DNA of 64,000 nt, taken from NCBI RefSeq assembly GCF_019175385.1, contig NC_083341.1, positions 87,508,321 through 87,572,320 of the forward strand. The letters run 5' to 3'. The stretch comes from Lycium barbarum (Eukaryota; Streptophyta; Magnoliopsida; Solanales; Solanaceae). A program made the translations under genes and the position numbers. The notes below the pieces were generated by a model, which was not told where the DNA came from, searched no databases, and worked only from the letters and a program-made list of their open reading frames with translations. This document shows, one piece after another, positions 1-11,107 of this stretch. How positions within the stretch are numbered: the stretch's first letter is position 1; every line of letters begins with the position of its first letter.

Positions 1-1228
1 GCATGTGCTGTGGAACGTATAGCCAGATCCACATATCCCCTATAGGTACCTTTTCATACTTCTAGTGTTCATTTTTTATCTATTAGCTTATATGCTCTTC
101 TCATGATCCTTACTTATCTGTTAATTCCTACTTGATTACATATGACTTATGAACACATATCCAGGCCATTAAGACTTCTTCCCGATTAACTAACCTTAGT
201 CAATTCGTGGTTGTATCATAAGCCTATCTTCTATCACTAAATACCTCGTTAGGGATCTCATAACTAGCGTACTATCCATGTCTTACAAAACATTCCTTAA
301 GAACACATTTCTAATTTCATTGGAATGACGTAAGGTCGGTAAACCTCCGATTTCCATTATAGAGCTAACATCATTGGCATATCTCACCTTGAAGGAACAA
401 TAATCATAAAGTGAGACCAATATCAATAATATCGTGCAAACATCAAGATTGTAAACCTCTAGCATTTCTATGAGAGGAATCATCATGGACATCATTTGTG
501 AAAGTTCATAACAATAGGATCATGCCTTAAGAAAGAAAGGGACAGTCGTAACATACCTTGTTGCTTACTTAACCATTCAAAGTCTACCTTCCGAGCCTGC
601 AAATCTTGTACTTGAAGAACTTCAACTCACACAACTTGCTTAGAGACCAAACTCACCACAACATCAAGTTGAAGCAAGAACAATCACTTTTCATGAACTA
701 GTTTAGTGTAATCTTATTGAATTCTTGATCTAAGGGGCTATAAATGTTTAGGGGATGTTTATAGAGGTTTCTAGAGCTCAAGGGAGTGTAAAATGATGAT
801 AAAGGGGGATAATGGGGGTATTTATACCCTTTGAAAGTCGGTTCCACCGACTTACCGACTTTCCAAGTGGGCCCGTGGAGAAGCCATTTGGCAGCCTATC
901 TTGAAATGCCCATAACTTTCTACTCCGATGTCGTATCGACGGACGGTTCATTGAATTGGAAACTAGACTCAATGAACTTAAACTTAAATAGGTTATTAAT
1001 TCCATAACTCCACATATTATAGGAGAAACACCTCCCTCAAGTCGGACAAGAATTTCCTGTCCAAACTTTTGCCAAATTTTTCAAAATTCTGACAAACTTA
1101 ATTTCTTCGATTCGCTTGATCCCGAAACCTTTAGACAATTTCTTAGAAATTTTTAGAAGTCTTCCTTAACTTTATAAGGGTTCCATCACCTCTCCGGCAA
1201 ACGATGCGAAAATTTTTGAGTTGTAACA
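1..1228 (-). mobile_element. LTR of gypsy-type element F, cut by the window edge
   Basis: This is a long terminal repeat read on the minus strand, starting TGTTACAACTC at 1228. It extends left past the window, so I cannot tell whether it is a solo LTR or part of a full element. It interrupts the protease-region reading frame of element A: A's gag/protease homology begins immediately to the right, after CGTTT (1229-1233), the likely 5 bp target duplication whose partner would lie off the window. There is no coding potential; the short frames at 283-495 and 778-1005 look like chance. A TATAAATA box on minus at 819-826 and a GTCGGT/ACCGAC palindrome cluster at 834-862 mark its U3 promoter. Confidence 0.8.
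819..862 (-). promoter_or_regulatory. LTR F promoter: TATA box with palindrome cluster
   Basis: On minus, TATAAATA lies at 819-826. Just upstream in the direction of transcription are an inverted repeat (835-842 with 846-853, arms AAGTCGGT and ACCGACTT) and a second ACCGACTTT at 854-862. This fits a Pol II LTR promoter. The role of the palindromes is unknown. Confidence 0.6.
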
Positions 1229-2127
1229 CGTTTCTAGATGCCTTCCAAGGAATGCCAGTTTTTGCAAAGTATTTAAAAGAGTCGTTGAAAAAAAAGAGAC
1301 CAATCAAGCATGAAACAGTGAGTGTGACTCATCATGTTAGTTCTATCATATCTACAACTAGGGTTTAGAAGAAGGAGGATCCAGGGGCTTTTACTATTCC
1401 ATGTTTTGTTGGCTACATGATTTTGCTCGTGCTCTATTTGACAATGGGGCTAGCATTAACCTAATGTCGCTTGCTATCTATAAGCAATTAGGGTTGGGAA
1501 TGCTTAGACCTACTACCATGCAACTGCACATAGTTGATAGATCCATAAAGAGGCTAGTTGGGGTTGTTGATGATGTGCTTGTTCGGGTTGGTGAATTCCT
1601 TCTACCGGTAGATTTCGTGATTATTGATTGTACTGTTGATCGAGATATTCCTATTATTCTAGGGAGATCTTTTCTTGCAAGGGAATGAAACTACCAAGTG
1701 CTTACGAAAGCACTTCAATCATTGATGTTATAGATGTAATAGATGAGGCCATTGAATTCGAGATGGATGAAGAGTGTCTTCGGGAGACATTGGCGACTAA
1801 TCTAGTCAATTTTGATGCAAATGATATGGAGGGATATGTTGAGACTGTTAATTTGCTCGAAGGATTGGGATATTATTCTTATCAGCCAAAACAGTTGTCT
1901 CTAGATCTTAAGAATCATAAAACACCTCCAGCAAAACCGTCGATCATTAAGCCACAAAAGCTTAAGCTCAACCAGCTCCCTGCACATCTGAGGTATGAGT
2001 TTCTCGGTTCGGATAAAACATTGCCGGTTATTGTTTCTGCTTTCCTTACTGATGAGCAGACGAATAGGTTGCTTGAAATTCTGAGAGAGTATAGGCGTGC
2101 TATAGGGGGGACCATTGCAGACATTTG
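1229..2127 (+). pseudogene. pol: Element A gag end, protease and linker (broken)
   Basis: This is the retropepsin-like protease that cuts the gag-pol polyprotein. Homology starts in the gag/protease joint. The catalytic DNGAS motif, an Athila-style variant of D-S/T-G, lies at 1440-1454, and the closing ILGRS motif at about 1654-1671. A stop near 1366 interrupts the frame before the protease, and the protease frame ends at 1688. The linker to RT follows in overlapping frames to the stop at 2126. The same region of element B (minus, 23546-23899 plus 26560-26911) is clearly homologous. No functional product is expected. Confidence 0.8.
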
Positions 2128-3162
2128 AGGTATTCTTTCTGGTATTTATGAGCATAAAATTCAACTCAAGAAGGATAGCACACCGAGTGTTGAACATCAG
2201 AGGTGATTAAATCCACTTATACAAGAGGTGGTCAAGAAAGAAACTATTAAGTGGTTAGATGCTGGAGTGGTTTATCCGATTGCTGATAGTAAATAGGTTA
2301 GGCCAGTTCAATGTTTTTTGAAAAGGGGTGGCATCACAGTGGTGCCCAATGCGAAGAATAAGCTAATTCCGACGAGGACTGTTACAGGGTGGAGAGTATG
2401 TAGGATTATAGAAAACTGAACTCTGCCACATGTAAGGACCACTTCCCTATGCATTTTATTGATCAGATGCTTGATCGGCTAGCGTGGCGGTCTTATTATT
2501 GCTTCTTGGATGGGTACTCTGGCTATAATCAGATTAATATCGCCTTAGAAGATCAGGAGAATGCTACCTTTACGTGTCCTTATGGGACCTTTGCGTTCAG
2601 CCGAATGCCATTCAATCTGTGCAATGCACCTGCCACTTTCCAGTATTGCATAATGTCTATCTTCTCGGATACGGTGGAGGATTTCTTGAAGGTCTTTGTG
2701 GATGATATTTCTATTATGGAAGATTCATTTGATGATTGTCTTGACCATCTGGGTTGAGTACTGAAGAGATGTGAAGACACCAATCTGGTTCTTAATTCTA
2801 AGAAGTGTCACTTTATGGTGAAGGAAGGAATTGTCCTTGGCCACAAAATATCTGAAAAGGGAATCGAGGTGGATCAGGCCAAAATTGATGTGATTTCAAA
2901 GCTTCCTCCACCCATCTCAGTTAAAGGAGTTTGAAGTTTCTTGGGGAACGTCAGGTTCTATCGGCGCTATTTAAAGATTTCTCCAAGATAGCAAAAAAGA
3001 GGCTAAGTTCGAGTTCGATGAGATGTGCTGCAAGGCATTTGATGAGTGAAGGAGCAACTTACTTCTGCTCCTATTATTGTTTCACCAGATTGGTCACTGT
3101 CGTTCAAGTTGATGTGTGATGCTAGTTGATTTGCAATTGAAGCTGTCTTTGATCACCGTCAA
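2128..3162 (+). pseudogene. pol: Element A reverse transcriptase, truncated by element B
   Basis: This is the Athila-type reverse transcriptase core. It includes fingers-palm text before and after a catalytic FVDD box (2695-2706), where FMDD or YMDD is usual. Stops and frame changes at about 2201, 2295, 2416, 2756 and 2931 disable it. The start of the RNase H domain is reached by 3110-3160, where element B enters after GTCAA (3158-3162). RNase H then resumes at 30136. The fragment is more decayed than D but reads clearly as RT. Confidence 0.85.
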
Positions 3163-4482
3163 TGATACGCTCAAATTACACCTATTAAATGATGTAAAGC
3201 GGATGATGTCAAATATAGTAACCCAACTAGGTTGGGGTCGAATACCATAGGGTATATGGTGTGAAAAGGTTACTACAATCGTATAGGACTTGCTTATGGT
3301 CTAATTTCGTATTCCCTTCAGTTGTAGAAGAATGTTGTTTATTACTAACAACTATGTTGATTGTTGTAAATAAAGGATCCAAGGTTGTGTTACAACTTAG
3401 GTTAGATGTTATGCTCTAGGTATCAACGTAATATACTCCTTATGGATTGACTACTGTATGCACTTAATCTCTACGTGACCTAATAGTATTTCCCAATAGC
3501 TACTAGGTATTTATCTTCACGATTTTCCCAAATATAGAAGACTGTCATTAGGAGCGATTAAATATGCTAGGTAAAACTCGTTCTTATTCCTAAGTGAGTT
3601 TATTAAACGAGGGTTAACACCTCGAGTCCCTAATGTACTTCTACCAAACCCTGCTAACTTTTCCAAGAATAGCAGACTTTATGGCTTAGATCAATATCTG
3701 CAACTATTAATCCGCATGAACGAATAAGAAGTAATTACATACTAGCAATCCACAATTCGTATATTAGTATTACCACCTAACACATAACACCCACCATGGG
3801 TTCACAATCTCAGATATGGAGTTTAGTTACTCGTGATATTGATAATCACACAAAAAATTGTAATTGTAATTGTTATTGAAACTTATGAAGAGAATTTAGG
3901 ATGAACGACAGTAGAATAGTCTTGAAACCCTTGAAAAGTACTAAGAACTCAAAGTGCTCAATACAAGTCTTAAACTCTAGATGCCATAAAAATAAAACCC
4001 TATCAAGTATTTATACAAGTCTCAAAACTCGAAATTAATAAAGACTAAACAGCCTAGGCGGCGTGTAAATCGACAGACCGTCATTGTAACTCAACGAATG
4101 TCAACGATGTACTTGATGGACTCTGATAGAGAATCACAACTTCAGTTCTTCCTATCGATGGTGCAACTTGACGGCGCCGTTAAAGTTCGAAGGTCCATCC
4201 TTTCACCCATACTATTGCTTCACCAAAACTGCATTTCTCTGAACTTCTCTGATTTTGTACAAGAACAACCCAATTGATGGACCGTCGAGATGTTGACGGT
4301 CCGTACAATTAACAATGCAGGGCCTATGTCTTCAAATTCCTCGTTTTTTCTTGCTTTTGCATCCCGACTACTAAATACCTGTAACATACACAAAACACAT
4401 CAAACTGACAAAAACTTACCAGAAAACGAGTAAAACTTATAGTTAAAAAACATCAAATGTGTCGTACTTCCATGGCACATCA
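3163..4482 (-). repeat. Element B 3' LTR
   Basis: The 1320 bp repeat has termini TGATGTGCC and GCGTATCA when read on minus. Its partner is 28837-30135, and the + strand 3' LTR of A (53298-54666) is a diverged relative. A TATAAATA box on minus lies at 4008-4015. Upstream of it, at about 4065-4320, are scattered GACGG and CCGTC half-palindromes. There are no genes in it. Confidence 0.9.
4008..4320 (-). promoter_or_regulatory. Element B 3' LTR promoter region
   Basis: On minus, TATAAATA lies at 4008-4015. It is preceded by about 250 bp rich in the half-sites GACGG/CCGTC and GGTCCG. The 5' LTR copy has the same box at 29684-29691. Function is inferred from position within U3. Confidence 0.55.
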
Positions 4483-4500
4483 ACACCCCCAACTTAAATT
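4483..4500 (-). other. Element B polypurine tract
   Basis: Read on minus, AATTTAAGTTGGGGGTGT directly precedes the 3' LTR. This is the expected plus-strand primer site. Element A has the related TTTAAGTTGTGGTGT before 53298. Confidence 0.7.
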
Positions 4501-6426
4501 CTTTGTTTTTCCTCAAGCAAGTAAAACAACATAAACAACTACAAATGTTTAAATATCACAAAGTAGACTGTCAACAGTTGTTGTGGCAAGTAACTATCGG
4601 TATATCACTTGTATCCCAATGAATCCCCCTATCTTAACAATATCAAACAGGACATCTCACTCAAAGAACCGTTGTAACTAACAATAAAGCTTCAATCGAT
4701 GACATCTAGTTATTACCGGAACCATGGCGAGCATGAACCTCGACTTACGAGAAACCAATTACTTAACAAATCCTTATGCCCTCACATAGACCAAAGAATG
4801 TCCCAATACACATATGTACACACAACTGGGACAGAAGACTAAAAAGAAGAGAAACACTCACACTCCCAAAGCAATTCCCTTGTTACATATGTAAATACCA
4901 ATACCATAGGCTTGCCCTTATTTTTAGTACCCTTGACTTTGGACAGTTCGGCTATGATCACATTGGATGTATATTTAGATAATAGTGACTAACCCTCCTT
5001 GGACACTACACTTCTTTTACCTTTTACGCCCTTTGTTCCTTCCCTTTTCTTTTCCATTGCCTCGGTGTGGTTTTATTACTAGTCTACTCAATATATTTTT
5101 TCTTTGTTTTTTATTTTTTTCTTTATTTTCTCTCCTTTTTTCTTCCCCCCCCCCCCCCCCCCTTTTTTTTATTATCACACCGTTTTCCTTAACTAGGCAG
5201 TTCACTTTTCACCCCACTTTAGGCCTAAGCCTCATTTTCCCCCTTATGTCAGCTATCACCCCCAACTTAGGCTTTTAGCCTCATTTTTATCAAATTAAGC
5301 GTCAATGAAGGACCGGGTGCTAAAAGAGGGATATTCAGAACGGGTATTGGCTCATTAGCGGCTAGTCAAACAATAGGCTTAAAGGCTCAACATGGTTAAC
5401 AAGGGATATTTTATCTACGAGTAGGCTTATGACAGGCTAAAAGGTTCTCTATCAACAAATAAAGCCTAAGATCACTTCACAACTCAACTTATCCTAAGAA
5501 CTAGGGCATGACTAACCAAGTAAGTTCTAGATTACACACATAACCAGAGAACATATATACAAAAACCTCACATCACATCGCACAAGAGTTGTTAACACAC
5601 TAGTCTCCCTATTAAGAATTCAGCATACGAGGTAACGCAATACTCTAAATGTCACACAAAGAATCATGCATGTCAATTAAACAACCAGTTCCAAGTATAC
5701 ATAAAAAAATTTAGAGGGGAGTTATTTTCCAAATATCATAGCAAGCATGCCTTAAGATACTAGAGCCACCACCATCATAAGTAAAAATTACTTTGTTATA
5801 TCTAAACATGACCTACACATTCCAGGTTCAATAGAAAATAAAATCCCCTCGGGAAAAGAACCAAGGCAAAGAAAAGCCGAGGGGGTTCCTAAACACATAT
5901 ATACACTAACAACTTATCAAGTTGCCCCACCCCCAACTTAAGAATCTTCTTTGTCCCCAATGTTGTAAAAGAAAGTCAAGGGAGTAGGAATACATGTGGC
6001 GCACTAGGTGCGCTGCTCATCTCGAGGCGCTGTGGCCTGTGAGGCATCAGCTGGAACATCAGTAACATTAGTACTCTCAGGCACTGGCACTGGTATAGGG
6101 AGGGTCAGCATCAAAATCTCTTTGACTGGAGCACTACTAGATGTGGCACCCGCAGCCCCCTAGTGGTAGTTCACAACTAGAGAGTCAAAGGTGGCTTGCT
6201 TGATCAACTGCTCCTATAAGATCTGACCCCGAGGTTGAGTCCTCTCTCGTAGCTCATCCCTAGAATCATCATCATCTGCAACTCTCTTCCTTTTCTACCT
6301 AATATCTGCGACTGGAGTGGCAGTAGAAGCTCCCCCATCAACAACTTACTGTACTAGCGGAAGCAACTCCTCATCAACCTCCGTACTAGCAAGAGGAGGA
6401 ATCACCACTACGCTAGGATCATAAGC
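4501..6426 (-). other. Element B 3' untranslated region
   Basis: This noncoding region lies between the env-position ORF and the polypurine tract. It includes an 18 nt C run (5145-5162; G on the element's sense strand) within a strongly pyrimidine-rich part at about 5030-5220. The apparent 97-aa frame at 4985-5278 is a low-complexity artefact of that stretch. The part near 5220-5400 (a CCCCCAACTTAGGC motif and the text after it) matches element A at about 52380-52560 on the other strand, so this belongs to the element and is not a later insertion. Confidence 0.7.
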
Positions 6427-8317
6427 CTATAGTGTCAATACTGCAGCTCTCAACTGCTCCAACTCAGATCTCAATGCATCAGTCGCGGTACTCGGACTAG
6501 ACAGCTCCAGAGCTGCGAGCCAGATCTCGAACCTATCCAAGCGAGCCTCTATGTCCTGCCTCAGTGGCTCAGTAGTAGCTATAATATTTTGCTCTACAAA
6601 CTGGTCAAGCTGCTTTACTATGATCTTAGACTGCTTATCTGCCATTGCTGCCTTTTTGGCAAACTCTCTGAAATTCTCTAGTGAGAAAGCATATGGGTCA
6701 GAAACTCTGGCTGCACCCTATGGTTGTGTCGCAGTACCCTGTGGCTGTCGAGCTGCACACTACTATTATGAAGCCAGAATTTGGGCCGATGATGTACTCG
6801 GTGTAACTGTATGTGGAGGCTCAGGATCTGTGGTCCAGATAGGCTCGGAGACAGTGGCAGTAGTGGCGGGTAACACCTCCGAAGTTTCACCGGTGGCCCC
6901 TGAATGTTGATCATTCTGAGGCTCGTCCAATCCCTCAAATAGGCTGGGAATCCATCCTCTGCACCTTGACCCTCTTTCAGAGCCTCATCTTTGCTTTTCT
7001 TTAAATTATACACATGTGAGGCCATAATCCAGTGATCGATGTATGGTAAGATGTGGATATATGCCCTCCAAATGAGCTCGGTGATCAGGCAAGCAAATAT
7101 CAAGAATGTAGAAGGCTGTGATACCTTCAACTGAATCTCATCCGCAGCCAACAGCTCAAAATTAATCGGGACTCTGGTCATCAGAGTAGCCACTATAATC
7201 AATCTGTCGATGGTGAGTGCATTATCGGTCTGAGTTAGGAGGAGTTGCAACTATACCACACTCCACCAAAATTTACCATCAAACGTCCACCAACGCTTAA
7301 GTATCCTCTGCGACCTGTCAGTAGTCTCCTTCCGCTAGCTAGGTCGGCCAATCACTATCGCCACCCAATCTTTGACAATCTGTTCTTCTCTTCTTTCAAG
7401 TTTATTAACCAACTAATTTGTCTATATTGGTGCAGTATAATCATTACCAAACAACTCTCGGTTAATCGCTTCGGTGGAGATATCAACTTTCAACCGTAGC
7501 ACCTCAACCTCATTCAGTGTATCAACCTTAATCAGCGTCTGTCGCGGCTTTCTAACTTTGTTGATCAAGGCCCATATGCTGCATACAACTCTCGTACTAA
7601 CACCGGACAATATTCCCCAGGAGTGTTGTCCATAAAACCTAACTGGTAGTGCTCGATAGTCTCTTTGGTATAGGGAAGGATCTCCAGACCCTCAAAGATA
7701 ATGCGTCGTTCCTCCCATATTGTTCGATTCCGGTTAGGTCCAACCCTATTTTTCAAGGCAACCCTCTGGTCATAAATCTCCTTAGCACCCTCGACCGTAA
7801 ATCTGGCTCGGTCATCCTCTAGACTTTCGCGTCTAATCTCACGTGTTGTAGCTGCATCATCACTGTCATCGGCTAGCTGTGAACTCTAATGTTTTGGAGA
7901 CCTGGAAGGTGACTGGGCCTGTGAAGCATCCCCAGTAGTGGGTGGCTACAAGATCGGTGAAGCATCTCCATAACCCTCTTTTAAATCTCCGTCACCCGAC
8001 CCGGATGGGGACGATCCCTCCTCTTCAGACTGGGAGGAATCAGAGGATGAAGGGGATGATGGTGTGACCTACTTTTTCCAAATGGGAACAGCAGCCCTGT
8101 TCTTCTTCTTCTTATGTATAACCTTGGACTCATCTTCCGAGGCTTCATCTCTTAGCTTGGATTTAACAATGGCCCACTTGCTACCCGATTCTCTCTCTGT
8201 TTGCTTTGAACTACCCTTTCGTTTGGCTAGCAACTTAGGTGGACCCATACCCATAATCATAAACCAGGTTCCAGTCACTATGCATAACATAAGATCAATC
8301 AAAGGCATTTCAGTCAC
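6427..8317 (-). pseudogene. Env-position ORF of element B, broken
   Basis: Broken frames on minus (8317-8069, 7756-7565, 7610-7422, 7250-6678, 6645-6427) appear to be one decayed protein of about 600 aa. The order is a Lys/Ser-rich, acidic N-terminal part, a central block with IWEERR and INRELFG text, a hydrophobic block near 7130-7020 and a coiled-coil-like C-terminus rich in Glu, Leu and Arg. This agrees with the 'putative plant transposon protein' domain that Athila elements carry downstream of pol, in the place of env in retroviruses. Its function is unknown and envelope activity has not been shown. At least four frame breaks are visible. Element A has lost this region. Confidence 0.6.
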
Positions 8318-8643
8318 TTTTTATGTTCTCTGGAAATTGGACTCTGCGAACCGTCGTTGTACTTGGATGAACCGTCGAACATGTTGACGGACCGTCAAGT
8401 AACTCGACGACACAGTACTTGTACAAGTATGGTTCGTCGAATTATTGACGGTACCGTCAATATATTCACAGCCTGTCAGTCACTTGCATGTTCTCTGGAA
8501 ATTGGACTCGACAAACCTCGATGTACTTTGATGAACCGTCGAACATGTTGATAGACCGTCAAGTAACTAGATGATACCGTACTTTTACAAGTACAGTTCA
8601 TCAAATTATTGATAGTACCGTCAATATATTCACGGCCCTGTCA
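8311..8643. repeat. Two-copy 166 bp tandem duplication with perfect palindrome
   Basis: The two copies are about 8311-8476 and 8477-8643; the shared text TTCTCTGGAAATTGG recurs 166 bp apart. Each copy holds several GACGG/CCGTC half-sites. Copy one contains the perfect 20 bp palindrome TATTGACGGTACCGTCAATA at 8443-8462; copy two has mutated versions. It lies at the 5' edge of the env-position ORF of B. Confidence 0.8.
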
Positions 8644-10048
8644 GATGAAGAACATATGGTTGTTACCAATTCCAAATACACAGATATCACAGATCCATTT
8701 TTCACATATGCATAAGCTTTCGGGGTTCAGGCTTGGGGTTAATCAGACTTCACCCACTTGTTTCACACTATTACATCCATTGGTATATTATCGGGTTTCG
8801 TTTGGAGAGCATACCAATATCAAACCGAAGTTATCAATCGAAATGCCCTCCGACCCATTTGGAGTCACTCAAAATTCACTCCCATTATTTAAATTATGTT
8901 CCACACAGTCAAGTTCACATATTAGACATGTTTCACACATTCATATTTATGAACTGATGGCGAGCATAATGAATCAACACGAATGTGGATCAAAATTCCT
9001 GCCAACTCAATGGAGGTACGATATTTTCATCCCCATGAGTCCTAACTACAACAAACATACCAAATTCCCCACCCCCAACCAATTATGACATTCAATTTCA
9101 AAACCATCACAAAATTAGCATGAATCTCAGTCATATGCCAAACCCTAAATCATGAGTTCTACCCATACATTTTTACCACTACATTTCAAAGCCCCCCAAC
9201 CAATTTTAATACCCTCAACTTACTTTTCCACCAATAAACACAACCTAGTTCCCACAATGTAAATTTTTCAATCAATTTAGGAACCCTATGTGCCTTTTTC
9301 AATTTCAAAACTGAATACCCACATTCCATAACCAAGAGAAGATGTATTACAAAGTTACATACCTGATTAGTAGATAATTTCGAAGAAAAACTTGGGGAGT
9401 TGAGTGAAAAAGCATAGAGAAATTCAAAAATTGGAGCAGAGGGTGTCGGTTCAATGTCAGTGATGATAGTAATATATTGTGATGTATTAAAGGGGTGTAA
9501 TGGGGGAATTTTATTGGGTTAATTGAGGGCTTGATAGTGGGTGGTATGGTGGAGGTGGGAGTTAATGGATGAAGAAGTAGGGAAGAAGAAAAGACGCGGG
9601 TGTTGTTTTAAATGAAAACCTTTACTCATTTTTTTTAGAACCGTCGAGTAACGACGATGCACTTCGATGGTTCATAAATTAGAACACTTACCTGGGCATG
9701 TTGGCGGTTGGGTTTACATAAGGATGAACCATCGTTATATAACAACGGTTCGTCGATCTTCCCTGTCAGTGAATCTCCTGAGAATGGATAGTTTCCAACT
9801 CTCAGGACCCCCAACTGTACAGCCCGTCGGTGCACTTCGACGACACCGTTGAATTTTGAAGGTCCGTCAAACTACTCTGAGATGCTACTTCGCCAGTTTC
9901 CTGAGGTTTGCAACTCCTGCACAATCAACACACATCATACAACTCAGAAACACTACTAAATCAACAACAAAAGAAAACGAGGAAAAATACATAAATTTAA
10001 ACTTGGGTTGCCTCCCAAGAAGCGCTTGATACAACGTCACGGCACGAC
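8644..10048 (-). other. Element B spacer between pol and the env-position ORF
   Basis: About 1.4 kb without a coding frame. It matches the A segment at 42797-43950 on the opposite strand in order: the CTTGGGAGGCAACCC motif after pol, palindromic half-sites, a TTTAAAAC box, a stretch pyrimidine-rich on the sense strand, then text with 'GGGCATTTCGAT'. This places it as ordinary Athila 3' region. The 159-aa frame at 8609-9088 on plus is antisense to the element and has no recognisable domain. Confidence 0.65.
9605..9900 (-). promoter_or_regulatory. Candidate internal promoter of element B
   Basis: On minus, GACGG/CCGTC-type half-sites (9900 down to about 9640) are followed by TTTAAAAC (9605-9612) and then a C/T-rich stretch (9600-9480). 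The same order occurs in element A (about 42980-43331). It resembles the LTR promoter layout and sits upstream of the env-position ORF. Promoter activity is inference only. Confidence 0.35.
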
Positions 10049-10063
10049 GTGGGTACCGTCTTA

Positions 10064-10723
10064 TTACGGCTCAGGATTTGTCCCCAGATGCTTCAACCGG
10101 TACCTGTCAACAATCCTATCACCATCAATACAGCTATGGTAGTGCTTCACCATCTGGTCGTTCACCTTAAATGTCCGAGTTCCATCTCTGAACTTCAATT
10201 CAATTACCCCATTGGGCGTAACACTTACAACCTCGAAAGGTCCGGACCACTTTGTTTTCAACTTGCCCGGTAGTAGCTTTAGTCTAGAATTAGATAGCAA
10301 GACAGAATCACCCTTGTAAAATTCTCGCTTGAGGATCTTTTTGTCATGATAATGTTTCATCCTCTCCTTATACAACACTGCACTCACATAAGCCTGGTAA
10401 TGAAATTCAGTCATTTCGTTGAGTTAAAACAACCGAAGTTTAGTTGTTTCTTCCCAATCCATATTTAGCTTCTTCAAGGCCCACATGGCCTTATGTTCAA
10501 GTTTTACTGTCAAATGGCATGCCTTGCCAAAAACCAGCCTGAAAGGAGAAGTTTCGATCTGAGTTTTGTAAGCAGTTTGATAGGCCCAAAGAGCATCATT
10601 AAGTTTCTGGGACCAGTCGGTCCTATTTGCATTGACTGCCTTGGCCAAAATACTCTTTATCTCCTGATTAGAGACTTCAACCTGCCCACTTGTTTGAGGA
10701 TGATAAGGGGTTGCCACCCTATG
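10064..10723 (-). pseudogene. pol: Element B integrase, C-terminal part
   Basis: This holds the end of the integrase core and its C-terminal domain. The frame from the C insertion point carries the HPQTSGQVE text with the third catalytic residue region, then the [11 protein letters not shown] block typical of Athila integrase. The next frame (10414-10064) gives the C-terminal domain ending near RIVDRYRLKHLG and a stop. The two frames are broken near 10424, by a stop at about 10424-10426. The N-terminal part lies beyond element C at 21263 onward. Confidence 0.85.
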
Positions 10724-10923
10724 TGTTATATCACGTAATTTTGCACAGTTGGATAAATCGAAATAATTGTGACTTGTAAGAGATAAGGCAATATTTTGAT
10801 TTTGCTTAATATTTAAGTTGTTCATGAAAAATATTGATGCGGAAATATTGAGGAAGTCTAAGGGCAAATTTGGAATTTTGGAAATTAGTTTCATGAATTA
10901 CAAAACACCAACCCAAAAGTAAT

Positions 10924-11014
10924 TGGGCTAGGAAAAAAAAGGCCCAATAGAGGTGGCCGGCCATAGGGGCATGGCCCAAGGCCCATGAAAAAATTTAATC
11001 CATGTAATAAAAGG
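10924..11014 (+). promoter_or_regulatory. Element C 5' LTR promoter with GGCCCA and GGCCGGCC sites
   Basis: GGGC, GGCCCA, GGCCGGCC, GGCATGGCCC and GGCCCA sites cluster at 10924-10987, followed by a TATA-like box at 11004-11014. TGGGCC/GGCCCA is the plant site II motif bound by TCP proteins. Binding here is inferred. The 3' LTR repeats the layout (box at 18638-18648). Confidence 0.5.
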
Positions 11015-11081
11015 AGAGGGCCACCATTATTCATTCCATTTCAAGAACATTCAAGAAAAACCCATTGAGAGCAAAAATAAA

Positions 11082-11107
11082 GGGGGGGGGGGGGGGGGGG
11101 GGGGGGG
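11082..11107 (+). repeat. G homopolymer, 26 nt, in the 5' LTR of C
   Basis: An uninterrupted G26 lies just downstream of the TATA-like box and would be in the transcript leader. The 3' LTR has G28 (18716-18743). It could fold as a G-quadruplex. Exact length may be affected by sequencing error. Confidence 0.85.

Noticed and set aside
3163..4482. Assigning this LTR to element A
   Set aside because: Its orientation is opposite to A, it pairs with 28837-30135, and GTCAA/GTCAC duplications enclose the pair.
4985..5278. 97-aa Phe/Pro/Leu-rich frame that looks like a membrane protein
   Set aside because: It is produced by a pyrimidine-rich stretch with an 18 nt C run in the 3' region of B.
8609..9088. 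159-aa plus-strand frame
   Set aside because: It is antisense to B, in a region that aligns with noncoding 3' sequence of A, and has no recognisable domain.
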